64,000 bases of DNA, taken from a virus. Of this stretch, positions 43,798-52,181 are shown piece by piece. Position numbers and translations under genes: made by a program. Location: positions 38,285 to 102,284 of the IMG/VR virus record IMGVR_UViG_3300002131_000176, one strand, 5' to 3'. The notes beneath the pieces are model-generated. The model made no database searches. It was not told the origin of the DNA and saw nothing but the letters and a program-made list of their open reading frames with translations. The stretch's first letter is position 1. Each line of letters opens with the position of its first letter.

Positions 43798-44082
43798 ATG
43801 TCAAATATTCAAATCGTTCGTCTAACCTCAGGCGAAGAACTCATTGCAGATGCCGCCATACAGACAGACGGATACCTTCTATCCGATATTGCAGTCTTAA
43901 TCCCAACCCAACAAAATCAACTAGGCCTTGCCCCATTCATGGCGTATGGTGTACCTAAGGATGGTATCTTTTTTAAGAATGAGCATATCATGTTTCTTAT
44001 AGAACCCGTCGACGGTCTTCGTCAACAATATCAAACTATGTTTGGAAAAGTAATCACACCTACTACTAGCATTATTTCGTGA
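43798..44082 (+). CDS. LSm/Sm-fold-like small protein (copy 2)
   Basis: 94 residues: IQIVRLTSGEELIADAAIQTDGYLLSDIAVLIP, LAPFMAYGVPKDGIFFKNEHIMFLIEPVDGL. Same layout as the protein at 34545. It is preceded by its own early promoter and lies just before gp43. Sm-like phage proteins of this type are widespread but uncharacterised; RNA binding is plausible only. Confidence 0.5.
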   Translation: MSNIQIVRLTSGEELIADAAIQTDGYLLSDIAVLIPTQQNQLGLAPFMAYGVPKDGIFFKNEHIMFLIEPVDGLRQQYQTMFGKVITPTTSIIS

Positions 44083-44111
44083 TATACAACTCTTGTATTT
44101 TGTGTTATAAT
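44083..44111 (+). promoter_or_regulatory. Early-type promoter before gp43
   Basis: TATACA (44083-44088), 17 bases, TGT-TATAAT (44106-44111). Confidence 0.65.
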
Positions 44112-44131
44112 GGTAGAAAATAAGGAGTAAG

Positions 44132-46639
44132 ATGTCTTTTTACACGTCAGTTTTTCGTTATGGTAACAATATCCTATTCCGTGGATATGATGACCAAGGC
44201 CGTCGCTACCAGCGTAAAGAACCATTCCAACCCACGTACTATGTGCCCTCACAGAAAGACGTAGGTTGGCGTGGGCTTGATGGCGCCGTGATTGGTCCTG
44301 TCAAGATGGATAGCATGCGTGAAGGTAAAGAATGGATGGAGAAATACAAAGATGTTTCTGGTTTTAACATCTATGGTAACCCTAACCAAATCCATCAATT
44401 TATATCAGAGAAATTTCCAGGCGATATCAAGTTTGACCGTGACCGTATTAACGTAACCACAATCGATATTGAAACTGCTTATGACGATGGCTTTCCCGAG
44501 CCAAGTAAAGCAGAGAACGAAGTGTTGGCTATTACTATCAAAAATAATATTGATGGGATGTATTATGTCTGGGGTTACGGTGATTACGACACAGAAAAGG
44601 CTTTAATTAAACCTGTAAGGTACATCAAGTGCTCATCTGAGGCCGAGTTGTTTAAGTCGTTCCTTACACACTGGCAAGCACCGCAGTTCTCACCTGATGT
44701 GATTACTGGTTGGAATGTACGATTCTTCGATATGCCTTATTTGGTCAATCGCGTCACTAAAATATTAGGCGAAGATTGGGCCAAGAAATTCTCGCCATGG
44801 GGTATGCTGAATTACCGCCAGGTCACTCGGTTAAACAGAGTTAATGATACCTATAATATCGAAGGCATACAAACCTTAGACTATCTAGAGCTCTTTCAGA
44901 AGTTTGGTTACTCCTACGGTAATCAAGAGTCCTACAAACTAAATCACATCGCCTATGTTGTACTTGGTGATACTAAGCTTTCGTTCGAGGAATCAGGTTC
45001 TCTTAAAAATCTCTACAAGGATGATTACCAAAAGTACATTGACTATAACATGAAGGACGTGGAACTTGTAGATCGGCTTGAGGATAAGATGGGTCTTATT
45101 ACCCTTGCCATGACCATGGCGTATAAGGGTGGTGTGAATTACCAGGACACATTTGGTGTTACGGCGATTTGGGAATCAATTATCTACCGTAAACTTAAGT
45201 CTCAGAAAACAATGCCACCGATTGGCAATGATACCAATCATAAGACTGCATTTGCGGGTGGTTATGTTAAAGATCCTAAAGTTGGACTTCACAATTGGGT
45301 TGTATCTTTTGACTTGAATTCGCTTTATCCAAATATCATTGTGCAGAATAACATGTCGCCAGAGACCGTGACTGATAAGTTTGTTAAGTCTGGCGTAGAT
45401 TATTATCTTGATGGCAATAAAGCAGATGTTGATGAATATGCTGCAGCTGCAAATGGTTCCACATATCGTAAAGATATTGATGGCGTAGTTCCTGGTATTA
45501 TTATAGATTACTATGACGAACGCTCTGCTACTAAAAAGGCTATGCTTGCATCGCAGAGCGCGTATGAAAAAAACAAGACGTTTGAACTTGAGAAAGAAAT
45601 CAACCGCCTTGAGAATACTCAAATGGCCCTTAAGATTCTGCTTAACTCACTTTATGGTGCGCTTGGTAATGCTTACTTCAGATACTTTGATATTCGTCTA
45701 GCCGAAGGTGTAACACTTACTGGCCAGTTAGCAATTCAATGGGCTGAAAAAGCAATGAATGAATCCATGAATAAAATCCTTAAAACTAAAAATAAGGATT
45801 ATGTTATTGCGATTGATACTGATTCGTTGTATGTAAACTTTGGCCCGCTGGTCGATACTATGAAATGGAAACCTGATGATGGCACAGATGCAAAGGTGGC
45901 ATTCTTAGATAAGGTATGTAGTCAACACTTTGAGCCTGTGCTAGCACGAGCTTATGAAGAGTTATTCAAGAACATGAACGGCCATAAAAATCGAATGGTC
46001 ATGAAACGCGAAGTGATCGCTGACCGTGGTATCTGGACTGCTAAGAAGCGCTATATATTAAATGTACATAATAGCGAAGGTGTGCAATACGCAGAACCAA
46101 AGCTTAAGATTATGGGCATTGAAGCTATTAAATCATCGACGCCAGCAGTAGTGCGTGATAAGTTTAAAGAAATATTTAAAATTATTATCAAAGGCAGTGA
46201 AGAAGAAACCAGGCAGTTTATTAATAAGTTCAGAGAAGAGTTTAAAAAACTGCCTCCAGAAGCGGTTGCCTTTCCTCGTGGCGTAAGTAATATCACTGAG
46301 TGGAAAAATAATCAGACCATTTATAAGAAAGGCACTCCCATCCACGTCCGCGGATCGCTTATGTATAATAAAGCAGTAAAGGATCTCAGCCTTGATTCAA
46401 AGTATGAGCTTATTCGTAATGGTGATAAAATAAAGTTTGCGTATCTACGGATGCCAAACCGTATCAAAGAAAATGTAATTTCATTTCCAGACCATTTGCC
46501 TAATGAGCTTGGTTTGCATCGTTATATTAACTATGACTTACAGTTTAATAAAACGTTCATCGATCCGCTTATGTTCATTCTTGATGCGGTAAAGTGGTCG
46601 CTTGAAGATAAGCAGACACTTGAAGACTTTTTTGCTTAA
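44132..46639 (+). CDS. gp43: DNA polymerase gp43 (family B)
   Basis: 835 residues (T4 898). Proofreading exonuclease Exo I with D112 and E114 (TIDIETAY), the same positions as in T4. Polymerase motif A DLNSLYP near 394, motif B KILLNSLYGALGN near 500, motif C DTDS near 562. Single uninterrupted gene with no intein or split. A TAAGGAG ribosome site and own early promoter precede it. Confidence 0.97.
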   Translation: MSFYTSVFRYGNNILFRGYDDQGRRYQRKEPFQPTYYVPSQKDVGWRGLDGAVIGPVKMDSMREGKEWMEKYKDVSGFNIYGNPNQIHQFISEKFPGDIKFDRDRINVTTIDIETAYDDGFPEPSKAENEVLAITIKNNIDGMYYVWGYGDYDTEKALIKPVRYIKCSSEAELFKSFLTHWQAPQFSPDVITGWNVRFFDMPYLVNRVTKILGEDWAKKFSPWGMLNYRQVTRLNRVNDTYNIEGIQTLDYLELFQKFGYSYGNQESYKLNHIAYVVLGDTKLSFEESGSLKNLYKDDYQKYIDYNMKDVELVDRLEDKMGLITLAMTMAYKGGVNYQDTFGVTAIWESIIYRKLKSQKTMPPIGNDTNHKTAFAGGYVKDPKVGLHNWVVSFDLNSLYPNIIVQNNMSPETVTDKFVKSGVDYYLDGNKADVDEYAAAANGSTYRKDIDGVVPGIIIDYYDERSATKKAMLASQSAYEKNKTFELEKEINRLENTQMALKILLNSLYGALGNAYFRYFDIRLAEGVTLTGQLAIQWAEKAMNESMNKILKTKNKDYVIAIDTDSLYVNFGPLVDTMKWKPDDGTDAKVAFLDKVCSQHFEPVLARAYEELFKNMNGHKNRMVMKREVIADRGIWTAKKRYILNVHNSEGVQYAEPKLKIMGIEAIKSSTPAVVRDKFKEIFKIIIKGSEEETRQFINKFREEFKKLPPEAVAFPRGVSNITEWKNNQTIYKKGTPIHVRGSLMYNKAVKDLSLDSKYELIRNGDKIKFAYLRMPNRIKENVISFPDHLPNELGLHRYINYDLQFNKTFIDPLMFILDAVKWSLEDKQTLEDFFA

Positions 46640-46646
46640 TAAGATA

Positions 46647-46675
46647 TGTACATCAGCGTGTATATATGGTATAAT
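46647..46675 (+). promoter_or_regulatory. Early-type promoter
   Basis: TGTACA (46647-46652), 17 bases, TGG-TATAAT (46670-46675). Confidence 0.75.
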
Positions 46676-46708
46676 GACTATGTTAGTTAAAATTAAAAGG
46701 TATATTTT

Positions 46709-47122
46709 ATGAAATCTTGGTTTACAGATATGAAAGAAATGCACGCACATTATGGCGTGCCAGAATGGATGAGCAAAACCCGCGAAGCTGATCCAGAAAA
46801 AGTTAATAAGTTTCTTGAGTTTCGTATGAATTTCTTGAAAGAAGAATACGATGAAACACAAAAGGCATATAAAGAAAAAGATGCCGAAGAAGTAATTGAT
46901 GGCTTGATTGACTTATGTGTTATTGCTATTGGTACACTTGAAGCGTTTGGCATTGATGCTGATAAAGCATGGAATGAAGTACTCAAAGCTAACATGAGCA
47001 AAAATGTCGGTGTAAAACCTGAGCGTCCAAATCCATTAGGAATGCCTGACTTGATAAAACCTGAAGGATGGACTGCCCCAAGCCATAAGGACAATCATGG
47101 TTATTTGCCTGACGCGCTTTAA
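46709..47122 (+). CDS. MazG-like NTP pyrophosphohydrolase
   Basis: 137 residues. The all-alpha NTP-PPase metal site is visible: EEYDE at 45-49 and EVIDGLID at 61-68 (E61, D64, D68). It hydrolyses (d)NTPs to monophosphates. T4 uses a related-fold enzyme (gp56) to destroy dCTP; since gp42 is encoded nearby and I see no gp56, this enzyme could fill that role, but that is inference. The C-terminal 40 residues are a non-catalytic extension. Confidence 0.75.
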   Translation: MKSWFTDMKEMHAHYGVPEWMSKTREADPEKVNKFLEFRMNFLKEEYDETQKAYKEKDAEEVIDGLIDLCVIAIGTLEAFGIDADKAWNEVLKANMSKNVGVKPERPNPLGMPDLIKPEGWTAPSHKDNHGYLPDAL

Positions 47123-48029
47123 AAGTATTTTTGATAATAAGACTCATAACTCATTAGAGTTTAAGACTTTTGCACAGTTTGAGATGGCACTTAAGGCTTT
47201 ATCTCAAAAACCAGTGCAATCAAAAAAAGATGCTTATCTTATATCTCCTGCAAATTATGTTGAAGGCGCTACGCGTTCTAATAAAAGCGTAATTGAATGG
47301 GGAGGTTGGGCTGCGGTTGACGTTGATGATCATGAATTTGAAGGAGATTTAGAAAATGCTTTACGAAATAGGTTTGGTAAGTGGCATTATATTTGTTATA
47401 GTACTGCAAGCAGCACTGTTGCACGGCCGAAGTTCAGGCTCGTCTTCCCACTTACAACATCTGTACCAAATGAGAAGATCCGACATTTCTGGTTCGCACT
47501 CAATAGTGAACTTGAATCAATCGGAGATAGACAAACTAAAGACCTCAGCAGAATGTATTACATCCCTGCGACGTATGCTGGCGCTAACAATTTTTTCTTT
47601 GTTAACAACGGTGAGTATATTGATGTGGACTTTCTTTGTGCCAAATGGCCATATAACGATAGGGCCAATAACGCCAACAGTTTCATGGATCGATTGCCCG
47701 ACGAATGGCAAAAACAAATTATTGAACACCGAAAGTCTCAACTAGAAAACACTAGTATCAAATGGACAGGTTATAGAGATTGCCCATTCTGGCCTAAGAA
47801 ACTTGCATCAGAATATCAAGTCATTAGCAGTACTGGATGGTATCACAAAATGTATCAGATTATGGTTGCTGTTGCTGGTAATGCTATTAAGAGCGAGTAC
47901 CCTATCACGGTACAAGAAATTTCCCAAATGTGCAGGCAATTTGATGCCGAAACCGGTAACTGGTATGCTTCTCGGCCTTTAGATAAAGAAGCAGATCGGG
48001 CTTTAGAATATGTGTATAGGAATTTTTAA
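47097..48029 (+). CDS. Primase-polymerase (AEP)-like conserved phage protein
   Basis: 310 residues. WGGWAAVDVDDHEF near residue 67 supplies a DxD-type acidic motif. YSTASSTVARPKFRLVFPLTT near 100 and KDLSRMYYIPATYA near 148 fit the archaeo-eukaryotic primase-like core seen in plasmid and phage replication proteins. The C-terminal 110 residues are helical. Close relatives occur in T4-like marine phages as unannotated proteins. Active primase function is unproven. It overlaps the MazG-like gene by 26 bases. Confidence 0.5.
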   Translation: MVICLTRFKSIFDNKTHNSLEFKTFAQFEMALKALSQKPVQSKKDAYLISPANYVEGATRSNKSVIEWGGWAAVDVDDHEFEGDLENALRNRFGKWHYICYSTASSTVARPKFRLVFPLTTSVPNEKIRHFWFALNSELESIGDRQTKDLSRMYYIPATYAGANNFFFVNNGEYIDVDFLCAKWPYNDRANNANSFMDRLPDEWQKQIIEHRKSQLENTSIKWTGYRDCPFWPKKLASEYQVISSTGWYHKMYQIMVAVAGNAIKSEYPITVQEISQMCRQFDAETGNWYASRPLDKEADRALEYVYRNF

Positions 48030-48475
48030 TGTTGTGGAATATTGAAGTTGGTGATACTTTTGTCGATAGCGATATTGACTTAGATCAATTAGAAAAGCAT
48101 TTGGCTGAAGAATACCGAGATGGATATTCAAGTTATGAAAACACTCGTAACGGTCTAATCGCTGAACATTTTCTTATTGAAAAATGTGGTTATAGTAACG
48201 ATGTCACGCCTTATAAAGATTTATTTAATCCAGAAGGGGTTTCTGTTGAAGTAAAAACATTCGGCGTTCATCGTGATCCTGATGCATGGATGGAAGAAGT
48301 ACTGCATGGTGGTAAACATAGTTTACGTAAAAGAAAAGTGTTATGGAAAAAAGATATATCTAACCATATAATCTTTTTCCAACGAGATGAGAATAGGTAT
48401 ATTTGTTATGCAAAATGGGTATTTGGCGAAAAAGGCCGATATATATGTGTACATAAGCTCGAATCTATGGTATAA
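48029..48475 (+). CDS. Putative PD-(D/E)XK-type nuclease
   Basis: 148 residues. NGLIAEHFLIEKCGY near 41, then PYKDLFNPEGVSVEVKTF near 61-79, give the E...D...(E)xK order of restriction-endonuclease-like folds (D64, E76, K78). Length is typical for a stand-alone domain. In context it could be a repair or branch nuclease, or one that acts on host unmodified DNA. Start overlaps the previous stop (TAATG). Confidence 0.45.
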   Translation: MLWNIEVGDTFVDSDIDLDQLEKHLAEEYRDGYSSYENTRNGLIAEHFLIEKCGYSNDVTPYKDLFNPEGVSVEVKTFGVHRDPDAWMEEVLHGGKHSLRKRKVLWKKDISNHIIFFQRDENRYICYAKWVFGEKGRYICVHKLESMV

Positions 48476-48476
48476 T
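48448..48476 (+). promoter_or_regulatory. Early-type promoter
   Basis: TGTACA (48448-48453), 17 bases, TGG-TATAAT (48471-48476), embedded in the end of the previous gene. Confidence 0.75.
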
Positions 48477-48495
48477 ATAATTTTTAGGAGTTGCT

Positions 48496-48843
48496 ATGCG
48501 TGAATCAATTAAAGTCTTACAAGAGTGTGCAGAAATCCAAGATCGAAAGTCTCGTGATTATCAAAATGAAAAGTCACGAATCCGTCAAGCAGACTACTAC
48601 CCTCGTGGTGTGATGTCTATTATGGAACTAATCAATACTAAAACAATCCGTTTGTGGTCAGTACTAGAAGCCATGGAAAACGATCCTAACTACGAACCTA
48701 ACTTCGAATCAGTCGAAGACTCACTTAAAGATCTGATCAACTATGCTTCTTTTGCCGTGTCATATTCACGCGGTAAGATCGACGGTCAAGATCCATCGCG
48801 TGATTTTTTAAACCGCAAAACAAAAGAATACCCGGTATTGTAA
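48496..48843 (+). CDS. Nmad1-like (DUF1599) nucleotide-modification-associated protein
   Basis: 115 residues. QDRKSRDYQNE near residue 15 and YPRGVMSIMELINTKTIRLWS near 35, then SVEDSLKDLINYASFAV near 72, match the DUF1599/Nmad1 pattern. This domain was linked by comparative genomics to phage base-modification loci; its biochemistry is unknown, with a nucleotide-processing helical fold suspected. It begins the putative modification cluster and has its own promoter and TTAGGAG ribosome site. Confidence 0.6.
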   Translation: MRESIKVLQECAEIQDRKSRDYQNEKSRIRQADYYPRGVMSIMELINTKTIRLWSVLEAMENDPNYEPNFESVEDSLKDLINYASFAVSYSRGKIDGQDPSRDFLNRKTKEYPVL

Positions 48844-49650
48844 ATGCACTTTAAAATTGCAATCATTGGCCATGGATTTGTTGGTAAAGCTGTTGACTAT
48901 GGATTTACCAATCCAAAAGTAATAAAGCAAACTATTGATCCAAAGTATAACAATAATGTTAACCATATCGATATTAGCACCGACTTAATATTTGTGTGTG
49001 TTCCTACACCTATGGGTGATTTTAGTATTATCCGTAATACGATGGAGCAGTTAAAGCTACGTGGTTTTTTAAATCATAGTATGGTAGTAATTAAATCTAC
49101 AGTACCGCCAGATGTGTTAAAGGAATTTGCAACAAGCAGTGTGGTGTATAACCCTGAGTTTTTAACTGAAAAGTCGGCTTCTGAACAATTTATTAATCCA
49201 CCGTTTCACATTTTTGGTGGAGATACCCGGGCTTCAGACACGCTTGAAAGATATTATCAGCAATATAGCCTATGCAATATTTGTCCTTCGTATAAATTGA
49301 CTATTGAAGAAGCTTCAGTTGTAAAATATACTATTAATTCTTTCCTTGCAACCAAGGTAGCTTTCTTTAATCAACTTTATAGTATGTGCGCTGATAATGG
49401 TTATAATTTTAATCAAATTATTCAAGCTGTAGGTGCTGATTCTCGTATTGGACACAGCCACACCAAAGTGCCGGGGTTTGATGGAAAACTAGGGTTTGGC
49501 GGAGCGTGTTTTCCTAAAGATACCCAAGCTTTTGTTAACTTTAGTGATAAATTATCAGTATTAGAAGCTGTTATAAGTGCCAATAATACGATGCGTGCTG
49601 AATACGAGTTAGATGACCGTGAAAAAGAACAAAAAATTATGTACAAATAA
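48844..49650 (+). CDS. UDP-glucose/GDP-mannose dehydrogenase family, short form
   Basis: 268 residues. Rossmann start AIIGHGFVGKAV (8-17), VCVPTPMGDF near 52, KSTVPPD near 84, K161 and N165 (VVKYTINSFLATK), and the catalytic Cys C222 in GFGGACFPKD. The usual C-terminal UDP-binding domain (about 100-150 residues) is missing, as in some phage versions. The catalytic set is intact, so it may oxidise UDP-glucose or a related sugar nucleotide. With the epimerase at 54509 it would give UDP-galacturonate. Confidence 0.75.
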   Translation: MHFKIAIIGHGFVGKAVDYGFTNPKVIKQTIDPKYNNNVNHIDISTDLIFVCVPTPMGDFSIIRNTMEQLKLRGFLNHSMVVIKSTVPPDVLKEFATSSVVYNPEFLTEKSASEQFINPPFHIFGGDTRASDTLERYYQQYSLCNICPSYKLTIEEASVVKYTINSFLATKVAFFNQLYSMCADNGYNFNQIIQAVGADSRIGHSHTKVPGFDGKLGFGGACFPKDTQAFVNFSDKLSVLEAVISANNTMRAEYELDDREKEQKIMYK

Positions 49651-49668
49651 CAGATTCTGTTGTATAAT
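49640..49668 (+). promoter_or_regulatory. Early-type promoter before gp42
   Basis: TGTACA (49640-49645), 17 bases, TATAAT (49663-49668). Confidence 0.75.
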
Positions 49669-49691
49669 GTTAAATCAACTCAGGAGTAATA

Positions 49692-50339
49692 ATGTTAAAG
49701 GTATCTGATATACGCACTCTTTTTGTCAAAGCTTTGGCAGATGAGCGTTTTACCACAGATCGTAATGGATCAAAAACCATTGAGATCCTTGGTGCATCAT
49801 TCGTAGCTGATGAGCCAGCTATCTTTGGCGAACCAAGCTATGAATATATCCAGCGTGAATTTCGATGGTACAATTCAATGTCTAGCAACGTCAATGATAT
49901 TGAAGGTACTGTACCTGCTGCCTGGAAAATGACTGGAAACAAGCACGGCGAGATTAATTCAAACTATGGCTTATTAGTTTACTCAGATAAATTTTATAAT
50001 CAATTTAAAAGAGTCGTGGAAGAATTACAAACTAATCCGGATTCTCGCCGTGCGTCTATGATCTACACTCGTCCATCGATTTGGAATGAGTACAATGAGA
50101 ATGGCAAAAACGACTTCATCTGTACCAATTCAGTCACATACTACATTCGTGATAGTAAGTTGCATTGTGTAGTTCAGATGCGTTCCAACGATGTCGTCTA
50201 TGGCTATAAGAATGATTATGCCTGGCAGCTGCATCTTTTACACCAAGTAGCAAATACTTTAAATGTTGAAACCGGTACTATTACATGGCAAGTTCAGAAT
50301 TTGCACGTGTACGAACGCCATTTTAATCTTGTAAGCTAA
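49692..50339 (+). CDS. gp42: dCMP hydroxymethylase gp42
   Basis: 215 residues (T4 246), thymidylate-synthase fold. SKTIEILGASFVADEPAIFG near 27 and EYIQREFRWY near 51 align closely with T4 gp42. Phosphate-binding R119/R120, nucleophile C144 (DFICTNSVTY). D175 (YKNDYAWQ) is the Asp that replaces the thymidylate-synthase Asn and gives dCMP rather than dUMP specificity in T4. So 5-hydroxymethyl-dCMP is the expected product. It ends about 30 residues earlier than T4. The stop overlaps the next start. Confidence 0.88.
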   Translation: MLKVSDIRTLFVKALADERFTTDRNGSKTIEILGASFVADEPAIFGEPSYEYIQREFRWYNSMSSNVNDIEGTVPAAWKMTGNKHGEINSNYGLLVYSDKFYNQFKRVVEELQTNPDSRRASMIYTRPSIWNEYNENGKNDFICTNSVTYYIRDSKLHCVVQMRSNDVVYGYKNDYAWQLHLLHQVANTLNVETGTITWQVQNLHVYERHFNLVS

Positions 50340-51295
50340 TGAACGTAATCACTAATCCAATATCAAACATTCCAAAGAATGAGAAGTCGCATGTGCTTGG
50401 TTGGTCTTTGTTATGGAAAGATCAACTCAAAGCATCTATAGATCATAAATGCACTCCGTACATTAAGAATGCTGATGTAGTATATATTGAGCATGGCGCT
50501 AATTTTGGTGGCACCCTTAATTTGTTTGGTGGTGCAAATAAGGAAGTATTTGATAAAATCAACCTTGTAATGTCTTGCACTAACATCGTGTCTTTAGATT
50601 GGGATATGCCAGATTACGGCGCTATGCTAAAGAAACGGCTCGATGCTCCTACTACATATAAAGGCATTACTGAGAAATGGTGCGACCTTGTATCAAAACG
50701 GATACAAAGTATTTCCTCACTCAAACAGAAAGACCTGTTGACTGATGGTGTCACAATCGGTGATTCGCATACCATAGCGTTTAGCGGCGTAGGCGATCGG
50801 GTGTATCGCGCTGATGGTAAAACCCTTTTTGGAACTTTAAAAAAAGGATTACGTCAGGATTTTGGCGAACTTGTTGGTAAAGCTACCTTTTGTATGGGGT
50901 CAATTGATATTAGGCACCACATCTTACGCTATCCTGATTTTTCTTTAAAAGATACTATTAAGGACTATGTAAGCCAGGCCAAAGAATTAGCTGATGATGT
51001 ATGGTTTGCTGCTCCAGTTCCAGTAGAGTTTGAAGGAAGACGCATTCCTAAATCTGGATTTTATAAGAAGACTCCTTTTTTTGGTTCTTGGAAAGACCGA
51101 CAAGAGCTTACCAATAACTTTATTGATATGCTATATACTGAGTCAAAAGGTAAAGTTGTAATGCCACCAAAAGAATGGTACACTATGGATCCTGAGAAAT
51201 ACGCAAATACGTTTATGGAACATGGTTCGTCTTTTCACATTGCACCGCCATTTCATTTTAGAAAAAACTGGGGAGTAACAGCACTTGCCGCATAA
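50339..51295 (+). CDS. SGNH-hydrolase-like protein in the modification cluster
   Basis: 318 residues, no signal peptide. TIGDSHT at 139-145 resembles SGNH block I, with Ser143 as candidate nucleophile. GSIDIRHH at 187-194 could be block III, and HGSSFHIAP near 295-302 could carry the C-terminal His. Overall similarity to characterised SGNH enzymes is weak. It is coupled to gp42 by a one-base overlap and to the PLP-like gene by 11 bases, so a role in processing the hydroxymethyl base or its adduct is inferred from context only. Confidence 0.4.
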   Translation: MNVITNPISNIPKNEKSHVLGWSLLWKDQLKASIDHKCTPYIKNADVVYIEHGANFGGTLNLFGGANKEVFDKINLVMSCTNIVSLDWDMPDYGAMLKKRLDAPTTYKGITEKWCDLVSKRIQSISSLKQKDLLTDGVTIGDSHTIAFSGVGDRVYRADGKTLFGTLKKGLRQDFGELVGKATFCMGSIDIRHHILRYPDFSLKDTIKDYVSQAKELADDVWFAAPVPVEFEGRRIPKSGFYKKTPFFGSWKDRQELTNNFIDMLYTESKGKVVMPPKEWYTMDPEKYANTFMEHGSSFHIAPPFHFRKNWGVTALAA

Positions 51296-52181
51296 TAACC
51301 ATGTAATTGACGGGGTCAACCGAGACATAAATCCGTTTTATGGCGATCCAAAAGAATATTATTTAGAGATGGCAAAGGATTGGGAAGATCCTTATGGAAT
51401 GCCAGAAATTGTGACACATGACGGAATCAGGGTGGTGCGGGATGATTTTCTTGTAGGATCAAAAGTACGTGGTGGAGATTGTTTGATATCATCGCTGCCT
51501 GAGCATATCGATACCATTGTGTATGTTCAGCCTAGGACTGGTTTAGCAGGTGTATCAATCCTTGATGTAGCAAAGCGCCATAATAAGAAGGTGCGACTGT
51601 TCATGCCTTCTTCTCAGAAGATTTCAGTGCATCAAGCCTGTTGTATCGAACGTGGGGCTGATGTATCTTTTCATCGTATTGCTGCAATGCCTAATCTAAA
51701 TTTGATTGCAAAGAAATGGGCTAGTGAACATTCGAATGCATTCTTTGTTCCTCTTGGATTAAAGCATGAACGTGTGACAGCAGGTATTGTAAAGTCTGCT
51801 TCACGCATACCAGCGCCTGATGTCGTGTATACTGCCACGTCCACGGGCGTGCTCACCCGCGCGCTTCAGATTGCTTGGCCAGATGCTGAATTTGTATCTG
51901 TCTGTGTATCACGTAATATGAAAGCGGGTGAACTTGGTAAAGCTAAGCCCATTTCTGAAAACCTTGCATTTACTTCAAGCGAGAAAAAAGAGAACTTACC
52001 ACCATTTCCTAACATAGATACCTACGACGGAAAGGTATGGAAATTTATACCTAAGAATAGTGATAAAGATATTCTATTTTGGAACGTAGGCCGTGAGCCA
52101 GAGCTTATTAACAAATCGATTATTGATCAAACAGACTCATATCGCGATTGGGAAAAGAATGTCAAACAAATGGCTGAATGA
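51285..52181 (+). CDS. PLP-dependent fold-type II-like enzyme
   Basis: 298 residues from a TTG start supported by GGGGAG (51270-51275) 9 bases upstream; the next in-frame ATG (51369) would cut the N-terminus. RDDFLVGSKVRGG (K60) resembles the PLP-lysine block of ACC deaminase/D-cysteine desulfhydrase, and TATSTGVLTRAL near 183 the phosphate-binding loop. VQPRTGLAGVSILDVAKRHNKKVRLFMP near 81 fits the small-domain substrate loop. PLP enzymes of other classes are used by Salmonella ViI- and M6-type phages to build hypermodified bases. The amino substrate here is unknown. Confidence 0.55.
   Translation: MPHNNHVIDGVNRDINPFYGDPKEYYLEMAKDWEDPYGMPEIVTHDGIRVVRDDFLVGSKVRGGDCLISSLPEHIDTIVYVQPRTGLAGVSILDVAKRHNKKVRLFMPSSQKISVHQACCIERGADVSFHRIAAMPNLNLIAKKWASEHSNAFFVPLGLKHERVTAGIVKSASRIPAPDVVYTATSTGVLTRALQIAWPDAEFVSVCVSRNMKAGELGKAKPISENLAFTSSEKKENLPPFPNIDTYDGKVWKFIPKNSDKDILFWNVGREPELINKSIIDQTDSYRDWEKNVKQMAE

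Noticed and set aside
49692-50339. Ordinary thymidylate synthase
   Set aside because: D175 replaces the Asn needed for dUMP, and the N-terminal half aligns with T4 gp42; ThyX is present separately.
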